Source of the DNA: Henningerozyma blattae CBS 6284
Taxonomy: Eukaryota > Ascomycota > Saccharomycetes > Saccharomycetales > Saccharomycetaceae
NCBI RefSeq assembly: GCF_000315915.1
Contig: NC_020190.1
Location: forward strand, 124,001 to 188,000
Direction: 5' to 3'
Length of the DNA: 64,000 bases
Each line of letters starts with the position of its first letter. The first letter of the stretch is position 1. Shown in pieces: positions 10,285-20,567 of the stretch. A model generated the notes under the pieces. The model was not told the DNA's origin. It did no database searches and worked only from the letters and a program-made list of their open reading frames with translations. Both the position numbers and the translations under genes were made by a program.

Positions 10285-10790
10285 TTTGCTAAACGGTTAT
10301 ATATAAAAATAAAATAAAAAAATGAAGTTAGTTAATAATAGGGAGAAAATAAAAGGAAATAGTAAGGAGAATTTTATTAAGGGAAGTTCAATTTATCGAC
10401 CTTTAGAGATATATATTAATTTATTCTCGCTTACATAAATCAAGCACGAAGAGTTCATAATAAATGACACGAATAATAAAAAAAACTGAAAATGACGAGA
10501 TCAATAAATGTCACTAATATATGCCACGAAAAAAAAAATATAAATAAAAAAAAATAAACAAAAAAAATTACGAAATTAAGAATGATTAAAAGATACATAA
10601 ATATAATATATAATTAAATATTGTTATATTATTGAATGACAAGGGTAATGGTACAAGGATTTTTTATATGGTATGATTATGAAAGTGGTTAGCATTAAGA
10701 AACATTAAATTAGATCAAAAAAAAAGAAAAAAAAGGAGGATAATTGATTGATATAGTAAAAAATATCAATTTCTCGATATTTTTAAACTC
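10285..10790. other. COQ2 promoter / TUP1 3' flank
   Basis: A 506 bp AT-rich spacer with long A-rich tracts around 10525-10570 and 10715-10740. It must contain the COQ2 promoter (reading leftward) and the TUP1 terminator. I see no tRNA, ORF or clear factor site. Confidence 0.5.
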
Positions 10791-12782
10791 TCAATTAGCT
10801 GATGATATCTTTGAAATGTCATTAATATCTCCTAACAATTTATATTTCCATATTCTTGCTTTACAATCCCCACTTCCTGTTGCAAAAATCCCATAATTTG
10901 GACCTAATGGAATACCGTTTGCTACTGCCACAGAAATTACACTATTTCTATGTCCTTGTAACATCAATAGAGGATTACCTGATTTGGTATCCCAGAATAA
11001 TACACTACGATCTTTTGAACCGGATAAAATCATTTGATCATCATTAGTTGTAGCCACACTTAAAACAAAATCTTTATGACCCATATAAGTGACTTCACAT
11101 GTACTTGAGTTATTATTATTTGATTTATTAATTTTAGAATCAAGATGAGAATTTGAATTTTGATTAATTTTAGAAGCATCATTTGATGAAGTTGTTTGTT
11201 GTTTTAAATTCCACAATTTAACAGTCTTATCCAATGAACCAGAAACCACGTTTTTACCATCTTTGGTAAAGACTACACTATAAACTGAATCTTCATGGCC
11301 AGTACCTAATTCGTTTGAATCTAAACGTTCTACCAAAAACCCGGTTTCTGCATCCCAAACTCTTACTGCTCTATCTAATGAGCCTGCAGCAATGAATTTA
11401 CCATCTGGTGATACAGCCACAGTAGTGACCCCATCTTCAATTGATAAAGTTAATAGACATTGCCCTGTATTTAAATCCCAAATTCTAACAGTACGATCAC
11501 CTGATCCTGAAACAATCTTGTCACCTGAAGGGAAATAATCTAAAGAGTAAATATCTTGTTCATGTCCATTCAAAATCATTACTATTTTCTTTAGAGTGAT
11601 ATCCCAAATTCTAATCAAACGATCTTCTGCACCAGTAGCTAAGAACTTTCCATCTGGGGAAAAACAAACCGATCTGATGTATAAATCGGAAGAAGTAGAA
11701 GCAGCAGAGGCAAATGCACTTGTATTACCATTAGGGGATGCAGTTTGTAAAGAAGATTGCTGAGAAGATTGATTTAAAGTTGGAGGTGTAGTAGTATTTG
11801 TGACTGAATCATCGGATAATCTTGAAACTAATTCACCATCGGAGACTCTAAACACTTGAGTAGTCTTATTACAACCTGTAGCTAAATACTCACCATCTTT
11901 GGAGAATTTTACACAACAAACTACAGAAGTATGATCTAATGAATGATGAAGATCGACATCCAATAATTTAGAAATGGCAGGGTTATAAATGATTTGATAA
12001 TCATTTGATTGCTTTTGAAATTCTTTGGGGATTTTATCTAACGATGTGGAATCTAATAAGAATTCTGGGATTTTCTTCTGATGAGAAGCTCTCTCATTGT
12101 AAGGAACCAAGTAACCATTTGCAGGATTAGTAACAAGCTTAGTAGTGGAAGGAATTACTGGAGCTGGAACGTTTATGGGTGGAATCGTGGTTTGAGTAGG
12201 TTGCTGAACTTGCGTTTGTGCTGGAGTTTGTACTTGTACTTGTGTTTGAGGTTGTGATTGCGTCTGGGGCTGAGGTTGAGGTTGAGGCTGAGGCTGAGGT
12301 TGAGGTTGAGGTTGAGGTTGAGGCTGAGGTTGAGGTTGTGGCTGCGTCTGTGTCTGTGTCTGTGGTTGTGGTTGTGGCTGAGCTTGTGGCTGCGTCTGTG
12401 CTTGTGGCTGCGTCTGTGCTTGTTGTTGAACAATAGGAGCAGGCGTTACTGTAGTGACTGTTTCATTAGGTGATTGTATTATATTTGCCTTTGTAAGTGA
12501 ATTCAATTGATAATCTTTTGCTTCTATATCTTTTTTCAACCGATTAATTTCCTCTTCATAATTCTCCTTCATCTTACGATGAGTTAACTCCAAATCATAC
12601 ACCGTGTTTCTAATTTGTTGTAATTCATTCAATTGTTGGTTGATTTTAATGTCAAAAGTTTTTTGATTTTCTAATCTATAGGAGTTTGCGTCATTAGAAA
12701 TACTATTGAATTCCAATCTCACCGCTTCTAATAATTCATTTAATTTGGATGGCGTGTGTTGTGAGACATTAGTGTTATTCAT
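10791..12782 (-). CDS. TUP1: Tup1, general transcriptional corepressor
   Basis: Tup1 forms the Cyc8(Ssn6)-Tup1 corepressor that is brought to promoters by DNA-binding factors. The 663-residue protein starts with the conserved helical tetramerisation/Cyc8-binding region ([12 protein letters not shown] to about residue 95). A Gln-Pro/Gln-Thr repeat tract follows (about 117-197). The C1 segment conserved in yeasts comes next, with [20 protein letters not shown] near 265. A seven-bladed WD40 propeller then runs from about 280 to 655, with repeated SPDGK and RIWD/RVWD/KLWN motifs. Low-complexity insertions sit inside the propeller after blades 1 and 5 (Ser/Thr/Asn-rich), as in S. cerevisiae. The (QP)n region is encoded by an imperfect hexanucleotide repeat and should vary in length between strains. 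The gene is divergent from CSM1. Confidence 0.97.
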   Translation of the reverse strand: MNNTNVSQHTPSKLNELLEAVRLEFNSISNDANSYRLENQKTFDIKINQQLNELQQIRNTVYDLELTHRKMKENYEEEINRLKKDIEAKDYQLNSLTKANIIQSPNETVTTVTPAPIVQQQAQTQPQAQTQPQAQPQPQPQTQTQTQPQPQPQPQPQPQPQPQPQPQPQPQPQTQSQPQTQVQVQTPAQTQVQQPTQTTIPPINVPAPVIPSTTKLVTNPANGYLVPYNERASHQKKIPEFLLDSTSLDKIPKEFQKQSNDYQIIYNPAISKLLDVDLHHSLDHTSVVCCVKFSKDGEYLATGCNKTTQVFRVSDGELVSRLSDDSVTNTTTPPTLNQSSQQSSLQTASPNGNTSAFASAASTSSDLYIRSVCFSPDGKFLATGAEDRLIRIWDITLKKIVMILNGHEQDIYSLDYFPSGDKIVSGSGDRTVRIWDLNTGQCLLTLSIEDGVTTVAVSPDGKFIAAGSLDRAVRVWDAETGFLVERLDSNELGTGHEDSVYSVVFTKDGKNVVSGSLDKTVKLWNLKQQTTSSNDASKINQNSNSHLDSKINKSNNNNSSTCEVTYMGHKDFVLSVATTNDDQMILSGSKDRSVLFWDTKSGNPLLMLQGHRNSVISVAVANGIPLGPNYGIFATGSGDCKARIWKYKLLGDINDISKISSAN
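12260..12435 (-). repeat. Coding hexanucleotide repeat for Gln-Pro/Gln-Thr in TUP1
   Basis: Imperfect CAGCCT/CAACCT-type units (read on the minus strand) encode alternating Gln and Pro or Thr. All other frames are also free of stops, as expected of such a repeat. Similar Gln-rich tracts in S. cerevisiae TUP1 are length-variable. Confidence 0.85.
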
Positions 12783-13894
12783 GGCGCCTGACGGTAATCA
12801 GGTAGATACGATTGTAGGATTAATAGGCGTAATATTTTTAAATATTGCTATTATTTTTTTTATTTTTTACAGTTTTTTCTCTTTTTATTTTTTTTCTTTT
12901 TTTGTACTTAATAGTAATACGTAGTGATATTAGCAGATAATAGAATTGCTTTAAATAGAATTAACTTAAAATTAAAATTAAAGATAACAAAGTAATAATT
13001 CAAAACAGCTTTAAGAAGAAGGAGAGGGAAAGAGGGAGGATAAAATACGAAATCAAAAATAAAAATAAATATATAAAAAAAAAAAAAGATTAAAAAGATT
13101 AAAAAGATTAAAAGATTAAAAAGATTAAACGTCGAATAAAACAAGTAAACAAATAAGTGTTCTTTTCCGGGACTATATTCCAAGAAGAAAAAAAAAAATA
13201 AAAACCTTTGAAAAAAGCCTTTGAGGAATCAATTGAAAAAATCAAACTAAGAAATTTTTGAAATAGAAATTAAATTTTGAAATTTTTGAAATTTGAATTT
13301 TGAAATTCGAAATTTTTTTGACTGAAATTTAATTTTTAATATTTAAAGAAAATATAGAAAAAAGGTTTATAGGAAAATAACAGTTAATTTTTACAATTGG
13401 TAATAGAAAAACAAACAAAGCTTTCCCCGGAATGTAAAAACGACACGCCATTAAAAAAAGAAAAGTTGGCTTGACAAAATAGGTATTGACTAATTAATTG
13501 ATTTATTGATTAAATCGATCGATTGATGATAAACTTACGAAACCTTTCCAGGACAAAGTACTGACGAAGAAATAGCTGCAGGATCGTTCATGGAGACAGG
13601 CCCGTAGGCTGCGTGCCCAGACAGAGCCGGAGGGAAATTTGGAAATTGGGAAAAGCCAGCACAGGCAAATGGAAATGTCTTAGGGTTGTAAAGTGTAGAC
13701 CTAAGCTCTTGTTAAATAGCCCTAGGTCTTAATTTTGTGAATGCACGTGATTTGGGTTTAATCAGGTGTTATAGGTTTTATGTGAACTTTATGCAGGGCA
13801 CAACCCTAGAAATATATGTAAATAGATCATCATATTCGAAGTATTTTAATAATACCTTAGTTATTAGTAAATACTTCAAATAATCGACATCCAC
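12783..13894. other. TUP1-CSM1 divergent promoter region
   Basis: This 1.1 kb region has three textures. Next to TUP1 is a pyrimidine/T-rich tract (12835-12905) and tandem AAAAGATT-like units (13084-13128). From 13250 to 13325 there are GAAATTTTT-like units. From about 13560 to 13680 the DNA is distinctly GC-richer, then carries TTAGGGTT (13680-13687), a Tbf1-type site. An inverted partner AACCCTAG lies at 13802-13809, with CACGTGAT near 13745 between them. Tbf1 sites mark snoRNA promoters in S. cerevisiae, but I could not find convincing snoRNA boxes here. Confidence 0.4.
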
Positions 13895-14446
13895 ATGGTA
13901 GACCCACTTGTAGAATACAAAAATTCCGTGGAGAAACGGTTAAATGATGCCGAGTTGTTGATCAACAGATTAATCCATGAGAATTCTGTCAAAGATCAAT
14001 TACTTGAGCAACGAGATGAAGAGATTTCACAGCTTAAAGCCACTATTGAAAAACTTGATGAAAAGTCGTCATCACAATTGAAAAAATATGATTTAAGTCT
14101 GGAGAATTTAGACATTATTAAGGATTTATTTGAATATCTCTGTGGTGTTAGAGTTCATAAGACTTATGAAGATGATACAGGGCTTTGGTTCGATACTTCT
14201 CAAGGTGTCAAAGATTCCAACGTAATGGATTATAAACTAGGATTTGTGAAAAACAGTGCTTCACCAAAGGATAATAGTACAAATGTACAAGTTGTATACG
14301 TGCCTTTATTGAAATATAGATCTCCAAAAGAGTTATTGCTTTTACAAAAAATTTTACCTGAATACATGTTTGAAACATTACAATTCCCTTTAAGTTCGCT
14401 ACACCAATTCTATATGAAACTATCCAAATGTTTGGATAAAAAATAA
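13895..14446 (+). CDS. CSM1: Csm1, monopolin-complex subunit
   Basis: Csm1 forms the V-shaped Csm1-Lrs4 monopolin core. It clamps sister kinetochores in meiosis I and tethers rDNA to the nuclear periphery. The 183-residue protein has an N-terminal coiled coil (about residues 1-70, heptads around NDAELLINRLIHENSVKDQLLEQ split across several turns). A compact globular C-terminal domain follows (about 75-180) with the conserved patch YLCGVRVHKTYEDD and a final helix. The length matches S. cerevisiae (190). It keeps the TUP1-CSM1-YCR087C-A order of S. cerevisiae chromosome III. Confidence 0.93.
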   Translation: MVDPLVEYKNSVEKRLNDAELLINRLIHENSVKDQLLEQRDEEISQLKATIEKLDEKSSSQLKKYDLSLENLDIIKDLFEYLCGVRVHKTYEDDTGLWFDTSQGVKDSNVMDYKLGFVKNSASPKDNSTNVQVVYVPLLKYRSPKELLLLQKILPEYMFETLQFPLSSLHQFYMKLSKCLDKK

Positions 14447-14500
14447 TAATATATTTGCATTTTTTTTATACTAAGAAAAATAATATTTAATATACATAAC

Positions 14501-14947
14501 TTATATAGATGCTAATGTCAAATTACCATCAGAATTAACAATTAATGATTTTAATAGTTTCTTCTTGGCGTCCTTGTCTTTAATGTTTTTAAGAATTTTA
14601 TAAAGATTCTCACCTTTCTTCAAAACTGGAGTTTCTTTGGCAGTTACAACTGTCTTTTCCTTTGGGTTTTCCTCTAGCTTTTCCTTTGGCGTTGCTTCTG
14701 GCTTTGCTTCTGGCTTCGTCACTTTACCCTTGGCTTTCTTAACTTTACCATTGCCCTTATATAAACCTTTTTGGTATTTTTCATCTTCAGTTATGCATTC
14801 TGTATGCTTTTGATAACTATACCCATCATCAAATGTCTTGGAACAATCAATACATGTATAGTATGCATTTGGACATCTATAATAATGCTTTTCAGTATTC
14901 TTCTTAGGAACTGTAGCATTGCATACTTCACAATTGAATGTAACCAT
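14501..14947 (-). CDS. LUG1: LYAR-type zinc-finger nucleolar protein (YCR087C-A homologue)
   Basis: A small basic protein with the LYAR-type C2HC finger pair at its extreme N-terminus: MVTFNCEVCN, then H and C ligands in KHYYRC, and a second set in YTCIDC...H. A Lys-rich tail follows. The S. cerevisiae counterpart YCR087C-A is a nucleolar/cytosolic protein of about 153 residues with a poorly defined role. I take the ATG at 14947 (148 residues) because the finger should start directly at the N-terminus. An upstream in-frame ATG at 14992 would add 15 hydrophobic residues that look like translated 5' UTR. It converges with CSM1, only about 55 bp apart. Confidence 0.85.
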   Translation of the reverse strand: MVTFNCEVCNATVPKKNTEKHYYRCPNAYYTCIDCSKTFDDGYSYQKHTECITEDEKYQKGLYKGNGKVKKAKGKVTKPEAKPEATPKEKLEENPKEKTVVTAKETPVLKKGENLYKILKNIKDKDAKKKLLKSLIVNSDGNLTLASI

Positions 14948-15028
14948 ATTTGTCTGCAATATTTTTTTCCAGACTAAATAAATAATATACAATTCTGTAT
15001 ATACAATTGGGCATCGCTTAAATGTTTT

Positions 15029-15052
15029 ATTTTTTTTTTTTTTTTTTTTTTT
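15029..15052. repeat. Long T run between YCR087C-A and RER2
   Basis: A mononucleotide T tract of about 24 bases lies just before the YCR087C-A start on the opposite strand. It may act as a nucleosome-excluding poly(dA:dT) element in that gene's promoter. Confidence 0.7.
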
Positions 15053-15119
15053 TAACTTAAATCTCCGAAACTAGATATGTCATTAAATACGATCTATTAT
15101 ACAATCAATATACATATGC

Positions 15120-15929
15120 CTATACATTTTTTTTATCTTCTTCTTCATCATGAATTTGAAATGATTTCTTAAAGATAAATTTCAAAAGAATCCATGACAT
15201 TCTAAATGGACCAAATTCTGGCCATAAACAATCCAATAATTCTATCTTAACTCCTTTATGGCTCGTTTGCCAAATCATAAAATCACTTAATCTAGAAACA
15301 CCACTAGTTCTAATCAATAAATCTAACGGTGGTTGGTCCTTTGTATAAAGATTATTTTCTATTAACGTCTCATTGATCTCTTTAGAATCTTTGGTATTTA
15401 TAATCACTTCTCTTATGGAATGTACAATCTCTTCACGGCCAGTATATGGGAAACAGATATTTAATACTGCTCTTTTATTATTCTTGGTAATTTCCATAGC
15501 ATGTTCCATCTCTTTTAGTACATCTTCAGGTAATAATGATAAATCACCAATAACATTGACTTTAATCCCATATTTAGATGCTAGTTCGCCATTTTTAGAT
15601 ATTTGTTTAATACGATCTTTGGCTAATTCCATCAGATTAGTGACTTCTTTAGAACTTCTTTTGAAATTTTCAATAGAAAATGCATATACAGTAGCCGATT
15701 GTACACCACTCTCATACAATAACTCTAATATCTTGCTCATACTTTGGAACCCAGCTTCATGGCCTTCTTTGATCTCTATATCATTCTTACGTGCAAATCG
15801 ACGATTACCATCCATAATGAACCCAACATGTTTAGGTCCACAATCAGACACTCGGATAGTCCTAGAAAAAATGTTTTTAAGCCACTCTTGGATAAATGAA
15901 TACCCAGGTATTCTACTTTCTACTTCCAT
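15120..15929 (-). CDS. RER2: Cis-prenyltransferase, dehydrodolichyl diphosphate synthase
   Basis: This enzyme extends farnesyl diphosphate with isopentenyl units in cis configuration to make dolichol precursors for glycosylation and GPI anchors at the ER. The 269-residue protein carries all family motifs. The catalytic [10 protein letters not shown] has D40 and R43/R44. The E-G-H at 55-57 and [10 protein letters not shown] also match. The C-terminal substrate loop is [17 protein letters not shown] (R207, R213, S215). SRT1 is the alternative paralogue. Its divergent position beside COQ1 matches RER2 (YBR002C) and COQ1 (YBR003W) in S. cerevisiae, so RER2 is preferred. Both enzymes draw on farnesyl/isopentenyl diphosphate. 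Confidence 0.93.
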   Translation of the reverse strand: MEVESRIPGYSFIQEWLKNIFSRTIRVSDCGPKHVGFIMDGNRRFARKNDIEIKEGHEAGFQSMSKILELLYESGVQSATVYAFSIENFKRSSKEVTNLMELAKDRIKQISKNGELASKYGIKVNVIGDLSLLPEDVLKEMEHAMEITKNNKRAVLNICFPYTGREEIVHSIREVIINTKDSKEINETLIENNLYTKDQPPLDLLIRTSGVSRLSDFMIWQTSHKGVKIELLDCLWPEFGPFRMSWILLKFIFKKSFQIHDEEEDKKNV

Positions 15930-16435
15930 TTTCAGGTTTTAACCTATACTTTGTAATTTTTAAAATTTATATATTTACATATATATATATATTCCAATTT
16001 GTTACTTTTCCCTTATATTTTATATATTATATAATATTAACTTCTCACAAACTCATTTTCAATAATCATCACCAATAATGGACTTCCAATTCCGACATTC
16101 TCTTAGGTAAATTTGGCAAAATGAAAAAAAAAAAAAAAATATATTAAAATACACAAAATAAAAAAGAAAAAAAACAAAGTAAATAGCCACCACGAGATTC
16201 GAACAGCGATGAGGAAAAAGAAAAATTAACGATTTACAGTCCGCAAAAACAAGGCAATATAAGGTTTATTGTTGCCATTCTCTTTATAGCAAAGTAAAAG
16301 ATTATTTTGACAATTGAGATCTGAGTATATCTGTTATAAAGTCAATATATTAACGTCAAGTATTTTGTCTTTCCCCTAAATCAATAGGGTATCCCTCTTT
16401 AAATAACTAGAAAAAAACAAAATAGATTATAGCCA
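15930..16435. promoter_or_regulatory. RER2-COQ1 bidirectional promoter
   Basis: A 506 bp divergent spacer. It has a TA-rich tract (about 15967-15990), an A15-like run near 16125, and no other gene. Two enzymes that compete for the same isoprenoid precursors are driven from it. I could not assign specific factor sites. Confidence 0.55.
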
Positions 16436-17932
16436 ATGTTGAAATCCTGTAATAAATATCCACGTTTTATCTCTAGTACAAAAATTCGTCAATCACCAAA
16501 ACTCATACAAGTTAGATGTCGTATCCAGCCTGTCTCAACTTCATCATTTGCAACAGCAATTTCTGCTGCTAGGAGATTGGTAACTCCCGCTTACCTTTTA
16601 AATAATCCATTATCTGTAGTTTCTGAAGAAATGAATACTTTAGTGAAAAATATCGTCACTTTAATTGGTTCTGGTCATCCAATTTTAAATAGAATGACAG
16701 GCTATTATTTTGATGCTGAAGGTAAGAAAGTTAGGCCACTACTAGTGTTGTTATTATCAAAAGCAATCTCCAATATCCCTTTAAATGAAAGAGCAAACAT
16801 TACTAGATTTGATTCTAATGACGTATCAGCTTTCCCTATCTCCATGAAATTCATGTCATTAAATTTATTTGATAATCCCAAAGACAATTTCTCACCAATT
16901 CAAATTCTTAATGGCATTAAACCATTAAACCCATTAACAAATAAAGCGGATACTACATTTCAAAGTACTTCTTTCGATAAAAAAAATGGTATCTTACCAA
17001 AGCAAAGGAGATTAGCAGAAATTGTAGAAATGATCCATACTGCTTCTTTATTGCATGATGATGTTATTGATCACTCTCCTACAAGACGCGGTAATCCTTC
17101 AGGAAATGTAGCTTTTACTAATAAAATGGCTGTACTTGCAGGTGACTTTTTATTAGGTAGAGCTACAGTTTGTATTTCAAGATTGGAAAACCCAGAAGTA
17201 GTTGAATTGATGTCCAATAGTATTGCAAATTTAGTAGAAGGTGAATTCATGCAATTGAAGAATATGGTTTTAGATTCTGATTTAACTTCCATTGATAATG
17301 GTAAAATATCATTACCAATTCCATCTCCAAAATTTGAACAATATTTAAATGATTCAAATTCTTCAGTAATTTATCAATCAACTCCTCAAATTTCTTCTGT
17401 TAAATCAACAGATTATCAAAAACAAGATAAATTAATTGATATCGCCTTTGATTATTATTTGCACAAGACCTATTTAAAGACTGGTTCTTTAATTGCAATG
17501 GCATGTAGATCTTCCGCTGTATTAGCCGGTGTAAATGATTCTGTGGTGGAGCAATGTTTTGAATTTGGTAAAAATATCGGAATTTGTTTCCAATTGGTTG
17601 ATGATTTATTAGATTTCTCAATCCCATCAAAAACTTTGGGTAAACCTGCTGGTGCTGACTTGAAATTAGGTATTGCTACTGCCCCTGTTTTATTTGCTTG
17701 GAAACATGACCATTCATTGGGAAAAGTTATTAACAGAAATTTTTCAGAAATTGGTGATGTAGAAATTGCAGCTACTGCTGTGGAAACTTATAATGGTGTT
17801 GAATTAACACGTAAATTAGCTGAAGATTATAGAGATAAAGCTTTAGAAAATTTAAGATCAGTATTACCAGAATCTGATGCCCGTTCTGCTTTAGAATTTC
17901 TAACAAATAGTATATTAACAAGAAAAAAATAG
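16436..17932 (+). CDS. COQ1: Mitochondrial trans-polyprenyl (hexaprenyl) diphosphate synthase
   Basis: This enzyme makes the all-trans polyprenyl diphosphate tail of coenzyme Q in the mitochondrial matrix. The 498-residue protein opens with a basic, Ser-rich, acid-poor presequence (MLKSCNKYPRFISSTKIRQS). Both Asp-rich motifs of the polyprenyl synthase family are present: D208-D209-V-I-D212 in LLHDDVIDHSPTRRGNPS, and D389-D390-L-L-D393 in FQLVDDLLDF. The GKxxRP-type motif (EGKKVRPLL) lies near residue 95. Two insertions relative to bacterial enzymes (about 125-185 and 285-325) are low-complexity. The length is close to S. cerevisiae Coq1 (473). Confidence 0.96.
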   Translation: MLKSCNKYPRFISSTKIRQSPKLIQVRCRIQPVSTSSFATAISAARRLVTPAYLLNNPLSVVSEEMNTLVKNIVTLIGSGHPILNRMTGYYFDAEGKKVRPLLVLLLSKAISNIPLNERANITRFDSNDVSAFPISMKFMSLNLFDNPKDNFSPIQILNGIKPLNPLTNKADTTFQSTSFDKKNGILPKQRRLAEIVEMIHTASLLHDDVIDHSPTRRGNPSGNVAFTNKMAVLAGDFLLGRATVCISRLENPEVVELMSNSIANLVEGEFMQLKNMVLDSDLTSIDNGKISLPIPSPKFEQYLNDSNSSVIYQSTPQISSVKSTDYQKQDKLIDIAFDYYLHKTYLKTGSLIAMACRSSAVLAGVNDSVVEQCFEFGKNIGICFQLVDDLLDFSIPSKTLGKPAGADLKLGIATAPVLFAWKHDHSLGKVINRNFSEIGDVEIAATAVETYNGVELTRKLAEDYRDKALENLRSVLPESDARSALEFLTNSILTRKK

Positions 17933-18623
17933 GCTAATATACCATTATTGCTACTATTACCACCGCTGTTGCATCATAATCTAATGAAAAATATAAATAT
18001 ACCCTATATCGATATTCAATACTAATAATGACAATTCTACTACTAATAATAATTATAATAATTTCCATTTACATTTTATTTCCTCAGAAATGATAGGAAT
18101 AAAAAGTACAAATTTTTAAAAAAAAATAAGAAAGAAAAGCTATAGCAGAACGAAGAATAATCATGGTTCAGTTAATAGCTTTTTTTTTGTATATATTGCA
18201 TGCATATTCACTCACCTCTAATTATAAATACAGGAATAATATATATATATATATTCTGTATGCTTACCTATAAATAGTGCTCTTTAGATATAAAATTCTT
18301 ATAAATATTTTCATTAACTTACTTGTGTAAGGCCAAATTTATTAATATTCTACGTATCAAGAGTTTGCTTTTTTCTATTTCTATTTGGTCTGTGCGTCCC
18401 CAGAAACATTCGGAGTTATTTTGAAATAAAAAAAGAAAGGGTGGGAGTAATAGTCGAAATATTTAATGCTGGTGAGGGGCATATATATGTATATATATAT
18501 ATAAAGAAATGTTATAGTCTTTCTATTAAAGAAGATCATATTATTTTATTTGAAGAATGAAAAATTGTAAAAGCTTATCAAACTTCTTGACTAGAAAAAA
18601 ATCAGCATAATTCTATAAAAGCA
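17933..18623. other. Intergenic after COQ1
   Basis: AT-rich 690 bp with TA dinucleotide tracts near 18240-18254 and 18481-18503. In S. cerevisiae GPI18 lies next to COQ1, but no GPI18-like ORF is visible here or anywhere up to UGA2. Confidence 0.5.
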
Positions 18624-18827
18624 ATGAAAACTTTAGAAGTAATCCAAGAAATGGCATTTAAGCCCCAAGAAACAGTAATTGGAACAACAAATAATATGTA
18701 TATAGTGGAAGCTTCTGACTGGGTAATTTTAGGTTGGATGGCAATTCTTTCTTTTTTTTCTGTTTTTCTCAGTTTCTTGTTGGTTCGGTATGCTCACTAT
18801 TGGTATCATCAAGCAAAAGTAAAATAA
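18624..18827 (+). CDS. Unrecognised 67-residue single-pass membrane protein
   Basis: A small ORF with one strong membrane segment (about residues 33-54, VILGWMAILSFFSVFLSFLL). It is preceded by an acidic/polar 30-residue N-terminus and followed by a short basic aromatic tail (RYAHYWYHQAKVK). The positive charge after the segment predicts an outside N-terminus and inside C-terminus. It has its own AT-rich promoter. It lies first in a run of plus-strand membrane-protein genes that replaces GPI18 between COQ1 and UGA2. I recognise no family. It may be a real small gene or a decayed one. Confidence 0.45.
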   Translation: MKTLEVIQEMAFKPQETVIGTTNNMYIVEASDWVILGWMAILSFFSVFLSFLLVRYAHYWYHQAKVK

Positions 18828-19308
18828 ATAATACAAGTTTGTTTTTTTATTTTAATTAACTTTTTGTTATTTTTGCACTTTCCATAAGAATTTGAATAAT
18901 ATAGAACTATACTTTTTAATTGTAAGTAATATATGTATATATATATTAATTATTAATAATATTTGTCTTTTTCAATTATGTATAGCTTAGATTAAACTTT
19001 TAACATTTTTTAACTCTATTCTTAAACAAGTAATTATTAGGGAATTGATTTTTTTATTGGAGAATCGCTATTTTGGAGAGTTATTCCCCCCTTTAGGTTC
19101 CACGTTTTATATTAATATAAATAATAATAATTTTCAAACAGAACAATGAGAACTGCATCTCAAGAATTATAAATACAGTAATTTTGAAAAGTTAGAATTA
19201 ATTTAAAGAACTTGTTGGAACTTTTTGGTAATATAATGGAAATAAAATTCAATCGGTTTTAAAAATTTTCATCGTAACTATTTTCAGCAACGTGAAAAGT
19301 GGCAGAAT
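18828..19308. other. Intergenic
   Basis: 480 bp of AT-rich DNA with a short TA tract near 18930-18946. No recognisable gene or site is seen; it presumably holds the promoter of the next ORF. Confidence 0.4.
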
Positions 19309-19776
19309 ATGTCACCATTACCGATACCTAAGGGCATCTTTCCCCATTCAATAGAGATACGGAAAAGATCATATGTGAGAATATCTCATAAATTTGGAAC
19401 ATTAACTTTTGAACCATTGTTTTTACCTTTTTATTGTTCAGCGATAGTTATAGGATTTTCAATTATAGCTTTAGTAATCCTTCCAGTAACGGTATGGTTT
19501 GGAAAGAAATTTTTTGGTATAACTAAGGAAAAATTTCAAAACAGATTTCTTCAAAGCAACAGAGATGGCAATAATATCTTACTTAATTTAAAAATTGAAC
19601 AAGATAACCCAAGACTATCTAAGAATGATTTGATAGAGGTCCAATGTGAAAAAGATGACTGCAAAGAAAATTTTATTCTCTCAGAACTTTTCTCTTCGAG
19701 TGAGTTCGAACAAATTGAAGAATATGTAAACATTACTAAAATAGAACAAAATTATATTTTATCTGTGCCGTCTTAA
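19309..19776 (+). CDS. Unrecognised 155-residue single-pass membrane protein
   Basis: There is one hydrophobic segment at about residues 40-64 (FYCSAIVIGFSIIALVILPV), bordered by basic residues on its C-terminal side (GKKFFGITKEK). A charged, acidic tail of about 85 residues follows. The N-terminal 38 residues are basic, with no signal peptide. Topology and size resemble the neighbouring RCR-type genes (short N-terminus, one membrane pass, acidic cytosolic tail), but I see no PY motif and no family signature. It may belong to a locally expanded, fast-evolving family. Confidence 0.5.
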   Translation: MSPLPIPKGIFPHSIEIRKRSYVRISHKFGTLTFEPLFLPFYCSAIVIGFSIIALVILPVTVWFGKKFFGITKEKFQNRFLQSNRDGNNILLNLKIEQDNPRLSKNDLIEVQCEKDDCKENFILSELFSSSEFEQIEEYVNITKIEQNYILSVPS

Positions 19777-20567
19777 TTTGCTGGTAAATACAGATTGATA
19801 TTATCAATTAGCTATGGAAGGTGTAATAATCAAAATGATAAAGTAAAGGATTAGTTTTTATTTTTTGTCTTATTTTGTAGCGTAAAACACTGAGCATATA
19901 GGAATATATTTAAAATGCTAATATAGCAGTTTTATATAAAAAAAGATGAAGAAAAGCTAATAAACATAAAAGTATTTTTCCCGCCTGATCGTACCAAATA
20001 TTTTTCCAGAATTCTTTAATCTTTGATCTTCCACACCCCTTTTTTATGACTATGTCTAATATGTCTTATTCCTATTCAAGCTTATTATATCAAGTCAATA
20101 CCTTTTTACGAATATGTCTGAAGTAATTATCTAGTTAAGTAACTGCAGGAAACGTATTAATATTTCTTACCTGATGTAAGCCACAAAAGTCAAAATTCGG
20201 AGTTTTAAAGCTATTTAAAAGACGAGAATGTAAAGTCCGAGGATAAAATTAACTTAAATATATATAAATAAAGGTATTCTCAAAGAATATAAGTGTAAAT
20301 ATTACAATTTATTTATGATAGGGTTTCAAAAATTTTTAATTGGTTAAAGGTTTTAAAAAAAAAAATATGGTATATAAATATTGAGACAATTTACACTAAA
20401 ATACAATTTTTTAATGGTATTTTTCTACCTACCATTTTACAAAATGCCACAAAAAAAAATAAACAAAAAAATAATAAAAAGCTATATATAGAAAGCCTTA
20501 AACTTAAAAGAGTGTATTTAAATATAAAATATTTTCATTTCAAACACATCTTTTTTCAAATTTAATA
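19777..20567. other. Intergenic
   Basis: 790 bp, strongly AT-rich with A-runs at 20355-20365 and 20450-20475. No gene or clear regulatory site is seen. Confidence 0.4.

Noticed and set aside
12218..12473. Plus-strand ORFs rich in Val/Glu or Leu/Arg opposite TUP1
   Set aside because: These are shadows of the hexanucleotide repeat encoding Gln-Pro; they have no start context or independent composition.
16190..16215. tRNA-like fragment on the minus strand (GTTCGAATCTCGTGGTGG)
   Set aside because: It contains a T-loop-like GTTCGAATC, but the flanking bases do not form a T-stem or acceptor stem, and no D-arm or anticodon arm precedes it.
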